Positions 34,145 to 42,373 of a stretch of 64,000 bases of DNA are shown in pieces. Source of the stretch: an uncultured Prevotella sp. (GTDB lineage: Bacteria > Bacteroidota > Bacteroidia > Bacteroidales > Bacteroidaceae); assembly GCA_900771975.1 (NCBI GenBank), contig CAAGPV010000069.1:35345-99344 (forward strand). Reading direction: 5' to 3'. The position numbers were made by a program, and so were the translations under genes. The notes under the pieces were generated by a model. It was not told the DNA's origin and searched no databases. It saw only the letters and a program-made list of their open reading frames with translations. Every line of letters starts with the position of its first letter. Positions within the stretch are counted from its first letter, which is position 1.

Positions 34145-37100
34145 TTATTTGGTAAATTTCTTTCCGTTAACGATATAGATGCCACGGGGAAGAGCCGACA
34201 GGCTGGTTCCAACAAGTTGGCCCTGAAGATTGTAGACCTTGGTGGCTGTGGCGTCATCGGCTGCCACATGGTCGATGAGGTCTACTGTTTCATCTCCGAT
34301 TGAAAGACTTTGGGCCTCACTGGTGGCGGGAATGATGAAGTAGGCACGGCATCCATGGAGCTGGGCTGCTGCCATCTGTCGCTTGACAACGTTGTTGCGC
34401 ATCAGCACCCAACAGGTTCCGTCGCTGGCCAGAGGGGTTTTCTGGAGCGTTCCCACAAACTGGCAACCGTCGCGGGTGACGATTTGGGCATCTTCAAGGT
34501 TGAGGGTGACATCTGCAAAACGCAACGAGGCTTCGGCAACGTCGGCTACTGGCTTCACAATATAGGGCACGCCATGTTCCATTCGGGTGACGGGAGTGAA
34601 GTTGAGCGAGAAGTTTTCTCCGTTTCGGGTGATGCTACTGAAGGCCTTTACCTGCACTCCCTGGCCAAAGACAGCGGTGATGGCTGCCTCATCGAGGTCG
34701 AACGGCAGGCAGAGAGCGTTCCATTCGCCGCCGTGAAGGTCCTTGCGGTTCTTCAAAAGCACGGTGCGTGTCTTGCCGTCGCTCATGGCCCATGCTGCAA
34801 GAGCATCGGTCTTTACCACATTGTAACGCAAGACGGGGTCGGACTGCAGCTCGCGGAACTTAGCATCCAAATAGGGGAAGCGGTTCTTGAGATAGGTCTT
34901 GATGGCGGTGATGGTTTCAGAATAGTCGGTAAAACCTTCCTTCTCGTGTCCTGCCCCACCCTCGGTAGTAGCTGCATAGTTCTTTTTCTGGGTTTGACTG
35001 AGCTGGGCAGCGATGTCGTCGAGGCGGGTTTCGAGCGTGGTTTCGAGGTTGCCAGCTGCTGACGAGCCGTAGAGGGTCTGCCATTTGTTCCATACGCCGT
35101 TTGCAAACCAAGGTTCAAGCCACAGGTTCTTCAAGATGCGACGCATCACCTTGTAGTCGGCAAACTCGGTGATGAGCCCGTTATAGGAGCCTGCAGTGTC
35201 GAGGTCGCTCATGTCGAGAATGTGTTTCTTGTTCTTCTTACTGTTGTTATCGAAGCTACGTTCGCTGTCCCATAGCGGCCCGAAGTAGGCTGTGCGGTCG
35301 CTGGCAGTGGTGGAACGGTAGACGTCAACGGCCGAAAGACCCTTGTAGGTGCAAAGAATTTCCTGCGCAATGTACCATGCAAAGAGCTGGTCGTGGTTGG
35401 CATACTGCTCCATATCGGCAAAGAGGGTATCGTTGAACCACGTTCTCATTGCGGTGGTGAGGGAGTCTATCTTGGTCTGGTCGCCGAGATAGTCGTCTGT
35501 GTCAGGGTTCTTGGGGATGATGTTGGGGGTGGTAGCGGTGGCAGGGATATACACATCGCCTTCTTCTTCCACCTCGCCATTGTCGGCTAACTGTACCAGC
35601 CAGTCGTTATCTTTCTTGCCACCAGAGACAAGGGCGCGTCCTTTTTCTACCTTTACGCGGTCGGTGATTTGGTAAGTGCCTTGATAGACGTCGTTGAGAT
35701 AGAGGTCGACAAAGCGATAGCCGGGCTGGAAGTGCATACCGACAGCCTTGCCCAACTCGGTGGTAAGGGCATTGCGGACCATCGATGGGTCGTCGTCGTT
35801 GGAGGCAAGCACCCATTGCTTGTAGCTGCCCGAGGGCAGAAGAGCAGTCTTAGCTGCAAACTTCAGCTTGTAAGAGTCTTTGTGTCCAGAGCCAGAACCT
35901 TGATACTGGAACTCCAGGGATGCCCCCGTGAGGTTGGCTGGCAGCACGCCGTCTTTATCGAACACCTCTATTTCGGCTTTCGACCAACTGTCGGTGCATG
36001 TTCCGTCGAGGTAGATGGTGGGCACGTCGGTGAGCTGGGCACGGGTGGGAACCTCGGGTGTAGAGGTCAAACTGATGGCCGGAGTCTCCCCTTCGGGCAC
36101 TCGAATGAAAGCACGAGCACCGAGAACGGTAGTAGAAGTGGTCTTTGCAAGCGACGCATCGGTGAGATACTGGTCGTCGGTAAAGACATAGTCGGTGGCT
36201 GTGGAGAGGTATGATGCCTGGAAAAGGGTTCCTGTAAAGAAGTGAAGACTGTCACAGGTGACGCTGCGTCCGTTGTAGACAACACCGTTGGAATTTGATG
36301 CATTGTCGGTGATAATGACATTTTGGAAGGTGGGATTGGCGATATCGCTACCCGAGAACTTGATAAGATAAGGATAGCCGCTCTTGAGATAGTCGCCCGT
36401 CACGTCGGTGAAGACCATTGTCTTGCCGTCGGCAGCAATGGCGGTATGCTCTTTTGCTACAACAGAAGTGCCGAAGACAGCTTTCAACTGGTCGATGGTG
36501 AGGTCGAAAGGCACGCAGAACGTGTTCCACTGACCGGCCTTATAGGTGCGGTTGGTTTCGCTAACGGTGGTCAGCTTACCGGTTTTTCCATAGAAGCCGG
36601 TGTCCCAGATGTTGGCTTCGGGGTTGTAGCTTACGGTGTTGCCGTCGTTGGTTGTGGCAACCGTATAGAGGTCGTTGGTGAGCGTCTGCACGGTGGCAAA
36701 GCGCGTCTGCAGATAGTCTTTGAGTTGGGCTACGGTCTTGTCATAGGTCTCGTAGTGGTTCAATTCGATGCCTGCCTGCACGTTTCGGGGGAACTTGGTG
36801 TTGTTGAGGGCTTCCGTTTGTGCAACAATGGCGGCCAACTCGTCCACCTTTGCTGTGAGCCTATCGAGGAGTCCGTGGCTCAAAAGCGAGTCGAGCGTGG
36901 TCTTCAGACGTGTGGCAAACAGTGGATCTTTCAGGAGATCTTTGTTCAGATAGTTGACAAGACTGGAGGCGTTGCCGTTGTTTGACACAAGGGCATCCGA
37001 CTTCTCATAGTTGCAGTTGCCATAGGCAAGGTCCTTATCCCATACCGGTCCGTAGCAAAGACGGTTGCTGCCAGCGTCCTTATAGGCCTTGGTGGTCATC

Positions 37101-38419
37101 CATCCATCGTAGTCGCCAGTGAGCTCGGTAACAATCCAGAACTTCAGCAGCGACTCCTCGTCGTTGACCGAACGCCATCCGTGGTCGCGACTGTAGGCAG
37201 ACGTGCTCTCCCAGAGGGGTGCCCACGTGTTGACAAACCAGTCCTGAACGGGAGCGATGACGGCATTCACCTGCGCTTCGTCGGTTTCGTCGGCTGGCTC
37301 GGGGTTCTTGATGTTAATCATCAAGCCGTTCTTGGTAAAGCACAAGGGCTTGTCGAGCATATCCCCTCGGCCCTGAAACTCTATCATCCAGCCGTTGTCT
37401 TCGTTGATGTCCACACGATTGGCTCCTGCTTCCACATGGTCGGACACCTGATAGGTGCCGCGATAGTTGCCGTTGATGACCAAATCAACAAACTTGTAGC
37501 CGGGACAGAAGTCCATGCCTACCTCTTTTTCAAGGTGATAAGAGAGGGCGTTGCGTATCATGGAGTGGTCGAAATCGTTGGCAAGGAGAGCCCAGTTGCG
37601 TTTGCCGTAGCCACTTCCAAGAAGGTCATGCTTGTGTTTCTTGGGGAATTTCAGGCGGTAAGCCTTCTTGCCGTTGGTGGGGTTAGCGGTGGAATTGCCG
37701 CGAACCTTTATCTGAACGGTGTCTCTAAACTCGGTGAGATGGCGATCGCTCTTGTCCGATCCATCATCTTTCACAAGGATGACAGCCGTGCTATAAGGGG
37801 CAACGCCTGTTTGCCGGTCTTTATAAAGGGCTTTATCAAGGTCTGCATCGGTGCTCCCTACCCCATCTATGGTAATATATAAGGTGGGCACATCGGTGAG
37901 TTGCATCTGATGGGCTATCTTATAGCTAAGCGAAGTGGGGTCGTCGTCAGAGCCGGAACCGCCGCTTTCGCCAGAACCGCCCGAGCCTTCATCAGGGTCG
38001 GTGGTGGTGCTGAGGTTCTTGACGGTGAGCGTTATGCCAGTAGCACCGTCGGTACGTACAGACAATCCTCCGGCTTTTGCCTCGGCAAGGAGGTCGCCTG
38101 TAACAAGCAGAGACACACCGCGCTTGTTGTTTTCGTTCCATTCGAACACACCACCTTCAGTTTTAAGGTCAGTAGGGGTGTAGTTGACAATGTGACTAAA
38201 GGCGATGTAGGTGGCACCTTTGACGGTGATTTTGGCTGCTACCGCCTGACTGTTGAAGGCCGCTGCAGGTATCGGCTCGTTACTCCAACCGGGGAAACTC
38301 ATGGTGGTGACTGGGTAGTTGACCCCTATAGCTGGCTCGTCGGCCATCATGGGGAAAGCAGTCAACCATGCAATTAAAAAGAAAAAGTACCTTACAAAAG
38401 AGGTTGTTGTCTTGCTCAT
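34145..38419 (-). CDS. Giant secreted protein with two CotH kinase-like domains and T9SS-like sorting domain
   Basis: The 1424-residue product has a signal peptide (FFFLIAWLTAFPMMADE), a short beta domain and a Gly/Ser/Asp linker (about 143-160). Two CotH-like domains follow (about 170-600 and 800-1180). Each has the Arg-Asn-Ala-Leu helix, a PGY(K/R)FVDL strand and G-T-Y-Q. The acidic motif is YGPVWDKDLAYGN in copy one but FGPLWDSERSFDN in copy two. Each CotH unit is followed by a W-N-x-(F/L)-C-(V/L)-P-F-D-L module. The protein ends with a sorting domain (VYNLQGQLVG, then LPRGIYIVNGKKFTK). CotH proteins elsewhere phosphorylate spore coat proteins; here the target is unknown. Confidence 0.88.
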   Translation of the reverse strand: MSKTTTSFVRYFFFLIAWLTAFPMMADEPAIGVNYPVTTMSFPGWSNEPIPAAAFNSQAVAAKITVKGATYIAFSHIVNYTPTDLKTEGGVFEWNENNKRGVSLLVTGDLLAEAKAGGLSVRTDGATGITLTVKNLSTTTDPDEGSGGSGESGGSGSDDDPTSLSYKIAHQMQLTDVPTLYITIDGVGSTDADLDKALYKDRQTGVAPYSTAVILVKDDGSDKSDRHLTEFRDTVQIKVRGNSTANPTNGKKAYRLKFPKKHKHDLLGSGYGKRNWALLANDFDHSMIRNALSYHLEKEVGMDFCPGYKFVDLVINGNYRGTYQVSDHVEAGANRVDINEDNGWMIEFQGRGDMLDKPLCFTKNGLMINIKNPEPADETDEAQVNAVIAPVQDWFVNTWAPLWESTSAYSRDHGWRSVNDEESLLKFWIVTELTGDYDGWMTTKAYKDAGSNRLCYGPVWDKDLAYGNCNYEKSDALVSNNGNASSLVNYLNKDLLKDPLFATRLKTTLDSLLSHGLLDRLTAKVDELAAIVAQTEALNNTKFPRNVQAGIELNHYETYDKTVAQLKDYLQTRFATVQTLTNDLYTVATTNDGNTVSYNPEANIWDTGFYGKTGKLTTVSETNRTYKAGQWNTFCVPFDLTIDQLKAVFGTSVVAKEHTAIAADGKTMVFTDVTGDYLKSGYPYLIKFSGSDIANPTFQNVIITDNASNSNGVVYNGRSVTCDSLHFFTGTLFQASYLSTATDYVFTDDQYLTDASLAKTTSTTVLGARAFIRVPEGETPAISLTSTPEVPTRAQLTDVPTIYLDGTCTDSWSKAEIEVFDKDGVLPANLTGASLEFQYQGSGSGHKDSYKLKFAAKTALLPSGSYKQWVLASNDDDPSMVRNALTTELGKAVGMHFQPGYRFVDLYLNDVYQGTYQITDRVKVEKGRALVSGGKKDNDWLVQLADNGEVEEEGDVYIPATATTPNIIPKNPDTDDYLGDQTKIDSLTTAMRTWFNDTLFADMEQYANHDQLFAWYIAQEILCTYKGLSAVDVYRSTTASDRTAYFGPLWDSERSFDNNSKKNKKHILDMSDLDTAGSYNGLITEFADYKVMRRILKNLWLEPWFANGVWNKWQTLYGSSAAGNLETTLETRLDDIAAQLSQTQKKNYAATTEGGAGHEKEGFTDYSETITAIKTYLKNRFPYLDAKFRELQSDPVLRYNVVKTDALAAWAMSDGKTRTVLLKNRKDLHGGEWNALCLPFDLDEAAITAVFGQGVQVKAFSSITRNGENFSLNFTPVTRMEHGVPYIVKPVADVAEASLRFADVTLNLEDAQIVTRDGCQFVGTLQKTPLASDGTCWVLMRNNVVKRQMAAAQLHGCRAYFIIPATSEAQSLSIGDETVDLIDHVAADDATATKVYNLQGQLVGTSLSALPRGIYIVNGKKFTK

Positions 38420-38472
38420 GGCGAAAGATTATTACTTAAAGGTGAAATTATTCATTCATACTTAATCGGGTG

Positions 38473-38480
38473 CAAAGTTA
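38473..38480 (-). promoter_or_regulatory. -7 element of the double-CotH operon
   Basis: TAACTTTG on the minus strand, 54 bases before the start. The GGGTGCAAAGTTAG context matches that upstream of the TonB receptor (20847-20859). No clear -33 is visible. Confidence 0.5.
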
Positions 38481-38711
38481 GTAAAAAGTGTGTAACGGCC
38501 ACTTAAAACGGTAAACTATTTTGTTAAGTTCTTACAACTTCCACTACATTTGCAACATTTACATACACAAAATGCAACATTTTAAAAAGTGCGTCTTGGC
38601 TAAAACGCTCTATCACGTCCCTATTTGCACCAAAAGGTCTCGCCCAGAAGTGAGACCGAACGAGACCGAAAGAACTAATAGCTGCTGCCGTTGGCAGCAC
38701 AAATAACGCAT

Positions 38712-40175
38712 TTATATGATGTGCAATTCGCCGAGAACGAATAACATTGAATAGCCAAGCACAAGACCGATGATGCCCATGGTGAGACCAATCTTCATCA
38801 TCTGGTTCTGCTTTACCAAGCCCGTGGAATGGGCAATGGCGTTAGGAGGCGTACTGATGGGCAGGGCCATAGCCACTGATGCTGCCACTGCAATGCCGAT
38901 AAGCACAGTTGGCGTACCGCCGATGCCGTCAAGAGCAGAGCCCATACCGCGGCAAACCACTGCCAGGATAGGCACCAACAAGGCTGCAGTGGCGGTGTTT
39001 GAAATGAAGTTGGAGAGCAGATAGCAGATGAGTCCCGAGATGATGAGGATGGCAATGGCCGACCATGAACCGAAAGGAATGCTCTTGATGGCATTCTCGG
39101 CAAGGCCAGAATCGTTGAGGGCAAGGCCCAAAGCGAAACCACCAGCCACCATCCAGATGACACTCCAGTTGATGTCCTGCAGGTCGCGTGCAGTCACTAC
39201 GCCAGTCACGGCAAACACCACGATAGGCAACATGGCCACCGTATTGGCACCAACACCTGTCTTCTTGTCGAAAACCCACAACAGAACAGTCACCACAAAC
39301 GTCACGGCAACCACCACTGTGCGCCAGTTGCGCTGCACATTACCGTCGATAGAGAGGCGAATGGTCTTCTGGGTGAAGGGGAAGAATTTCTTCAACAGTA
39401 ACCAGCCTATCACCAGCAAGACGATCGTAAGCGGAAGCATAAACATCATCCATTCGCCAAAGCCGAGGTTAAGATTGAGTCCGTTGGGGTCGTTAAGGTA
39501 TTTCAAGGCTATCGCATTGGGGGGCGTTCCGATGGGAGTACCCATACCTCCAATGTTGGCAGCTACAGGAATGCTGAGCGTCAGGGCGACGCGTCCTTTG
39601 CCTTCTGGAGGCAATGCCTTGAAGACTGGCGTAAGAAAGGTGAGCATCATGGCCGCTGTGGCGGTGTTGCTGACAAACATCGAGAACACGCCCGTGATGA
39701 GCAGGAAGCCCAAAAGCACGTTTTCGCTCTTGTTGCCGAAGGGCTTTATCAGCGTTCGCGCCAAGAGGACGTCCAGTCCCGACTTGGTGGCGGCAATGGC
39801 AAGGATAAATCCTCCAAGGAAAAGAATGATGATGGGGTCGGCAAAAGTGGCCATCACTGCTTCGTGGTCGAGCAGTTGCGACTTATCAATACCGGCTTTC
39901 ATGAAGTTGAACGAACTGTTGCTGGTGGTGAACAGAAGCAGTCCGATGACAGAGACGGAGGTGGCCCAGGAGGGTATAGCCTCGGTTATCCATAAGATAG
40001 TGGCTAAAGCAAAGATGGCAATAATGCGGCGCTGAATGACGGTAATGCCTTCGATGCCATAGGCATCAAGCGGTAAGTTCCACAAAACAAGGGTTACTGC
40101 CACGGCAATGGCAAACATTACAGCGTGCTTAACGCTGAAGGAGCCATCGAGCATAGGTTTTTCTTCGGTTGGCAT
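38712..40175 (-). CDS. DASS family sodium-coupled dicarboxylate transporter
   Basis: The 487-residue protein is hydrophobic throughout, with about 11-13 membrane helices. It carries the two family signatures, each with Ser-Asn-Thr: FSMFVSNTATAAMM (first half) and NFISNTATAALLVP (second half). PIGTPPNAIALKYL and PISTPPNAIAHSTG, the hairpin-associated Na+ and carboxylate sites, are repeated in the two inverted halves. This is the VcINDY/SLC13 fold. Likely substrates are succinate, malate or fumarate, and relevant cells would couple uptake or export to fumarate-based metabolism. The precise substrate is not predictable. It has a strong promoter (40260-40291). Confidence 0.93.
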   Translation of the reverse strand: MPTEEKPMLDGSFSVKHAVMFAIAVAVTLVLWNLPLDAYGIEGITVIQRRIIAIFALATILWITEAIPSWATSVSVIGLLLFTTSNSSFNFMKAGIDKSQLLDHEAVMATFADPIIILFLGGFILAIAATKSGLDVLLARTLIKPFGNKSENVLLGFLLITGVFSMFVSNTATAAMMLTFLTPVFKALPPEGKGRVALTLSIPVAANIGGMGTPIGTPPNAIALKYLNDPNGLNLNLGFGEWMMFMLPLTIVLLVIGWLLLKKFFPFTQKTIRLSIDGNVQRNWRTVVVAVTFVVTVLLWVFDKKTGVGANTVAMLPIVVFAVTGVVTARDLQDINWSVIWMVAGGFALGLALNDSGLAENAIKSIPFGSWSAIAILIISGLICYLLSNFISNTATAALLVPILAVVCRGMGSALDGIGGTPTVLIGIAVAASVAMALPISTPPNAIAHSTGLVKQNQMMKIGLTMGIIGLVLGYSMLFVLGELHII

Positions 40176-40259
40176 AGGTCGTTATTATTTAGGTTATCGG
40201 TTAATGATTGTCTGCCCGCCCCACAGTGTGCTGCACATAAGGGACGTGCTTATTGAATG

Positions 40260-40291
40260 CAAACGTACGTAAAAAAAACGAACGGCACAAA
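40260..40291 (-). promoter_or_regulatory. Promoter of the DASS transporter gene
   Basis: TTTG (40291-40288), 20-base spacer and TACGTTTG (40267-40260) on the minus strand, giving a leader of about 80 bases. Confidence 0.75.
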
Positions 40292-40431
40292 CTTTTCCTC
40301 TTCTTTTTCAGTGATTTCTTTCAACTCGTTGCACACCTTATTATATAATATATATAGTGGGCGAAAAGCCTACATATAGCCAATCAGCACACAACATGCC
40401 GGAAGAGAAAAGGTAAAGAAAAGAGAAAAAG

Positions 40432-40462
40432 TTGGCGAAAAATATTTTTTTATTTATCTTTG
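40432..40462 (+). promoter_or_regulatory. Promoter of the DUF6377 regulator gene, nearly leaderless
   Basis: TTG (40432-40434), 20-base spacer and TATCTTTG (40455-40462). The chosen ATG begins at 40468, only 5 bases after the -7 element, so the transcript should start at or next to the start codon. Confidence 0.75.
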
Positions 40463-40467
40463 CAAAC

Positions 40468-42105
40468 ATGAAAAGACGAACATTTTCCATCGTCGTAATA
40501 CTACTGACCGCCCTTTCGACCCTTCATGCGCAAAAGTTCGACATCGAAAAAGACCTGTTACGGCTCGACTCGGCAGTGAATGCAAGCAGTAGCTACGAGC
40601 AACAGAAGCGACAAGCCATTGCTGTCTGGAAAAAAGACAACAACTTCTTTGTTACACCTACCGAACAATACAACTACAACAAGCACCTCTATGACGAATA
40701 CATGAAGTTCGATTCCGACTCGGCAATCTACTATTCGGCCCAGTGCTACCACATCGCCACCAAGGCAGGTCTTACCGATTTGGCCGTGATGGCCCAGCTC
40801 GACGGCATCTACATCAACATTCTTCAAGGCGAACTGCAAGAGGTGCAACGTGCCCTACCCTCTCTTCCGGCTATCGAAACCCAGTCGAAGACAGTGCAAA
40901 CGAAGTATGCTGTCGTCATGATGGAATATGCCATACGCTGCTTTTTGCGCGATTTGAAAGAAGATAAGTCATCCAAGACGAAGCTACACTATGACGCTTG
41001 GCAGAAATATAGCGTCTATCTGCCCTCTGATATGTGGCAACGCGACTACTATGAGGCCAATCTTGTTAACACAGATGTAAGGAAACGGGTGGAAGCCGAC
41101 CTTCGGGGTGTGCAACAACCGTCCATCAAAGCTGCCATGCTCTACTATGTCTATGCCAAACAATGCTATCGAATTAACAACAAGAATGCCTATCTTCATT
41201 ACCTTATCCTCTCGGCCATCAACGACATTGGCAGCTGTAACCGCGAAGCAGAGTCGCTCATCATCCTTGTCAACTCGCCTCTTATCCACCTCAACTGCAA
41301 GCGGGCATATCTCTACACCATGCTTTGCACCGAAAACGCCAAGACGTTCAAGGACGCAGGGCGTAGCCTTGAAATTGTAAAAGCCCATGCTTCGGTCACC
41401 ACAAACTATCAGAAAGCAATGGTGAAGACCTACAAAAGCCTCATCATCAGCCTGATTGTACTGGCGTTGACAATGGTGGCAATCGTGTTGTTGCTGGTGA
41501 ACGTCATCAAGAAACGCCACCGCCAAGTGCTCTTGCTCAAGAAGATTGAACGACAAAACCACTCGCTGGAGGCCATGATTGGCAAGGAGAAAGAAGCCCA
41601 AAGACAACTGAAAGCTGCCAACATCGTTATGCACAAGGAGGTAGACTATCACAACAAGAACTTCCTACAGGTGTATCAGTTGGTCACAAAGTATATTGCT
41701 GACGTACAGAACTTCAAGAAGTCTATCTTCAACCTCATCGCTTCTGGCAAGATAGACAAAGCCCGTAGTGAGCTACGGTCGCAGTCTATCACCGAAAAAT
41801 ACCTGCAGAACTTCTTCGGCCACTTCGATAAGGCGTTTCTGTCGTCCCATCCCGACTTTGTCAAACGCTTCAATAGCCTGCTCAAACCCGAGGCTGCCAT
41901 CGTCCCGCCGTCCGACAACGAGCTCACGCCAGAGCTTCGTATCTATGCGCTTGTCAGCATGGGCATCACCGATAGCATTAGTATTGCAGAGTTTCTCCAC
42001 TACTCTCCGCAAACCATTTACAACTACCGACTAAAAGTGCGACACTGTGCCTGCATCCCAGAAAAGACGTTTGCGGATGCAGTGGCGCAGATGTACGCTG
42101 ATTAG
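40468..42105 (+). CDS. DUF6377-type membrane regulator with C-terminal helix-turn-helix
   Basis: ATG at 40468 opens a signal sequence (MKRRTFSIVVILLTALSTLH-AQ); a TTG at 40432 lies inside the promoter and is rejected. The 545-residue product has a TPR-like periplasmic helical domain (about 30-320) and a membrane helix (SLIISLIVLALTMVAIVLLL). A coiled coil follows (KKIERQNHSLEAMIGKEKEA), then a cytoplasmic helical domain with a LuxR/GerE-like end (ELRIYALVSMGITDSISIAE, then FLHYSPQTIYNYRLKVR). This is the layout of SusR-like and DUF6377 regulators in Bacteroidetes. They usually sit beside a SusCD locus; none is adjacent here, so its target is open. Confidence 0.85.
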   Translation: MKRRTFSIVVILLTALSTLHAQKFDIEKDLLRLDSAVNASSSYEQQKRQAIAVWKKDNNFFVTPTEQYNYNKHLYDEYMKFDSDSAIYYSAQCYHIATKAGLTDLAVMAQLDGIYINILQGELQEVQRALPSLPAIETQSKTVQTKYAVVMMEYAIRCFLRDLKEDKSSKTKLHYDAWQKYSVYLPSDMWQRDYYEANLVNTDVRKRVEADLRGVQQPSIKAAMLYYVYAKQCYRINNKNAYLHYLILSAINDIGSCNREAESLIILVNSPLIHLNCKRAYLYTMLCTENAKTFKDAGRSLEIVKAHASVTTNYQKAMVKTYKSLIISLIVLALTMVAIVLLLVNVIKKRHRQVLLLKKIERQNHSLEAMIGKEKEAQRQLKAANIVMHKEVDYHNKNFLQVYQLVTKYIADVQNFKKSIFNLIASGKIDKARSELRSQSITEKYLQNFFGHFDKAFLSSHPDFVKRFNSLLKPEAAIVPPSDNELTPELRIYALVSMGITDSISIAEFLHYSPQTIYNYRLKVRHCACIPEKTFADAVAQMYAD

Positions 42106-42279
42106 AAGGAGGCGTGCGCCTTCCGAATCAACAGGTTTGTCAGCGCTGGTCATGCCACTTTCGGCACCGGCCACCACCTTGTAGTTTCCCTTTAAGCCCA
42201 TCACGTCAAGCAAGGCATTGGTTTTCTCCACCGACTCAGTGGCCTGATTGGTGCGATTGGTGAAATCCGCATAATGGTG
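42106..42279 (-). pseudogene. Probable gene remnant, no recognised family
   Basis: Between a TGA (42280-42282) and the end of the regulator gene, the minus strand reads HHYADFTNRTNQATESVEKT, then NALLDVMGLKGNYKVVAGAE and SGMTSADKPVDSEGARLL. It has the G/C-rich third codon positions of real genes here. There is no proper start, and downstream the frame runs antisense into the regulator gene. I cannot name the parent protein. The coding-like composition suggests the inner part of a deleted gene. Confidence 0.35.
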
Positions 42280-42313
42280 TCAATAGGTGTTGTAAGAAAG
42301 AACTGTTTACCAA

Positions 42314-42359
42314 CAACTTCCCGCCGGGCTCGGGATATGCCTGTCCTGACGGGAAGTTG
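42314..42359 (-). terminator. Hairpin after the carboxylesterase gene
   Basis: CAACTTCCCG (42314-42323) pairs with CGGGAAGTTG (42350-42359). It lies 14 bases after the stop of the minus-strand esterase. No strong T-tract follows, so its role as a terminator is tentative. Confidence 0.4.
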
Positions 42360-42373
42360 CCTTTCAGAGAGAA

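Noticed and set aside
38521..38706. 61-codon plus-strand frame in the gap between the CotH and DASS genes
   Set aside because: There is no family-like sequence, no promoter and no good start context. The region 38420-38711 holds only the CotH -7 element and a weak GCTGCTGCC/GGCAGC hairpin.
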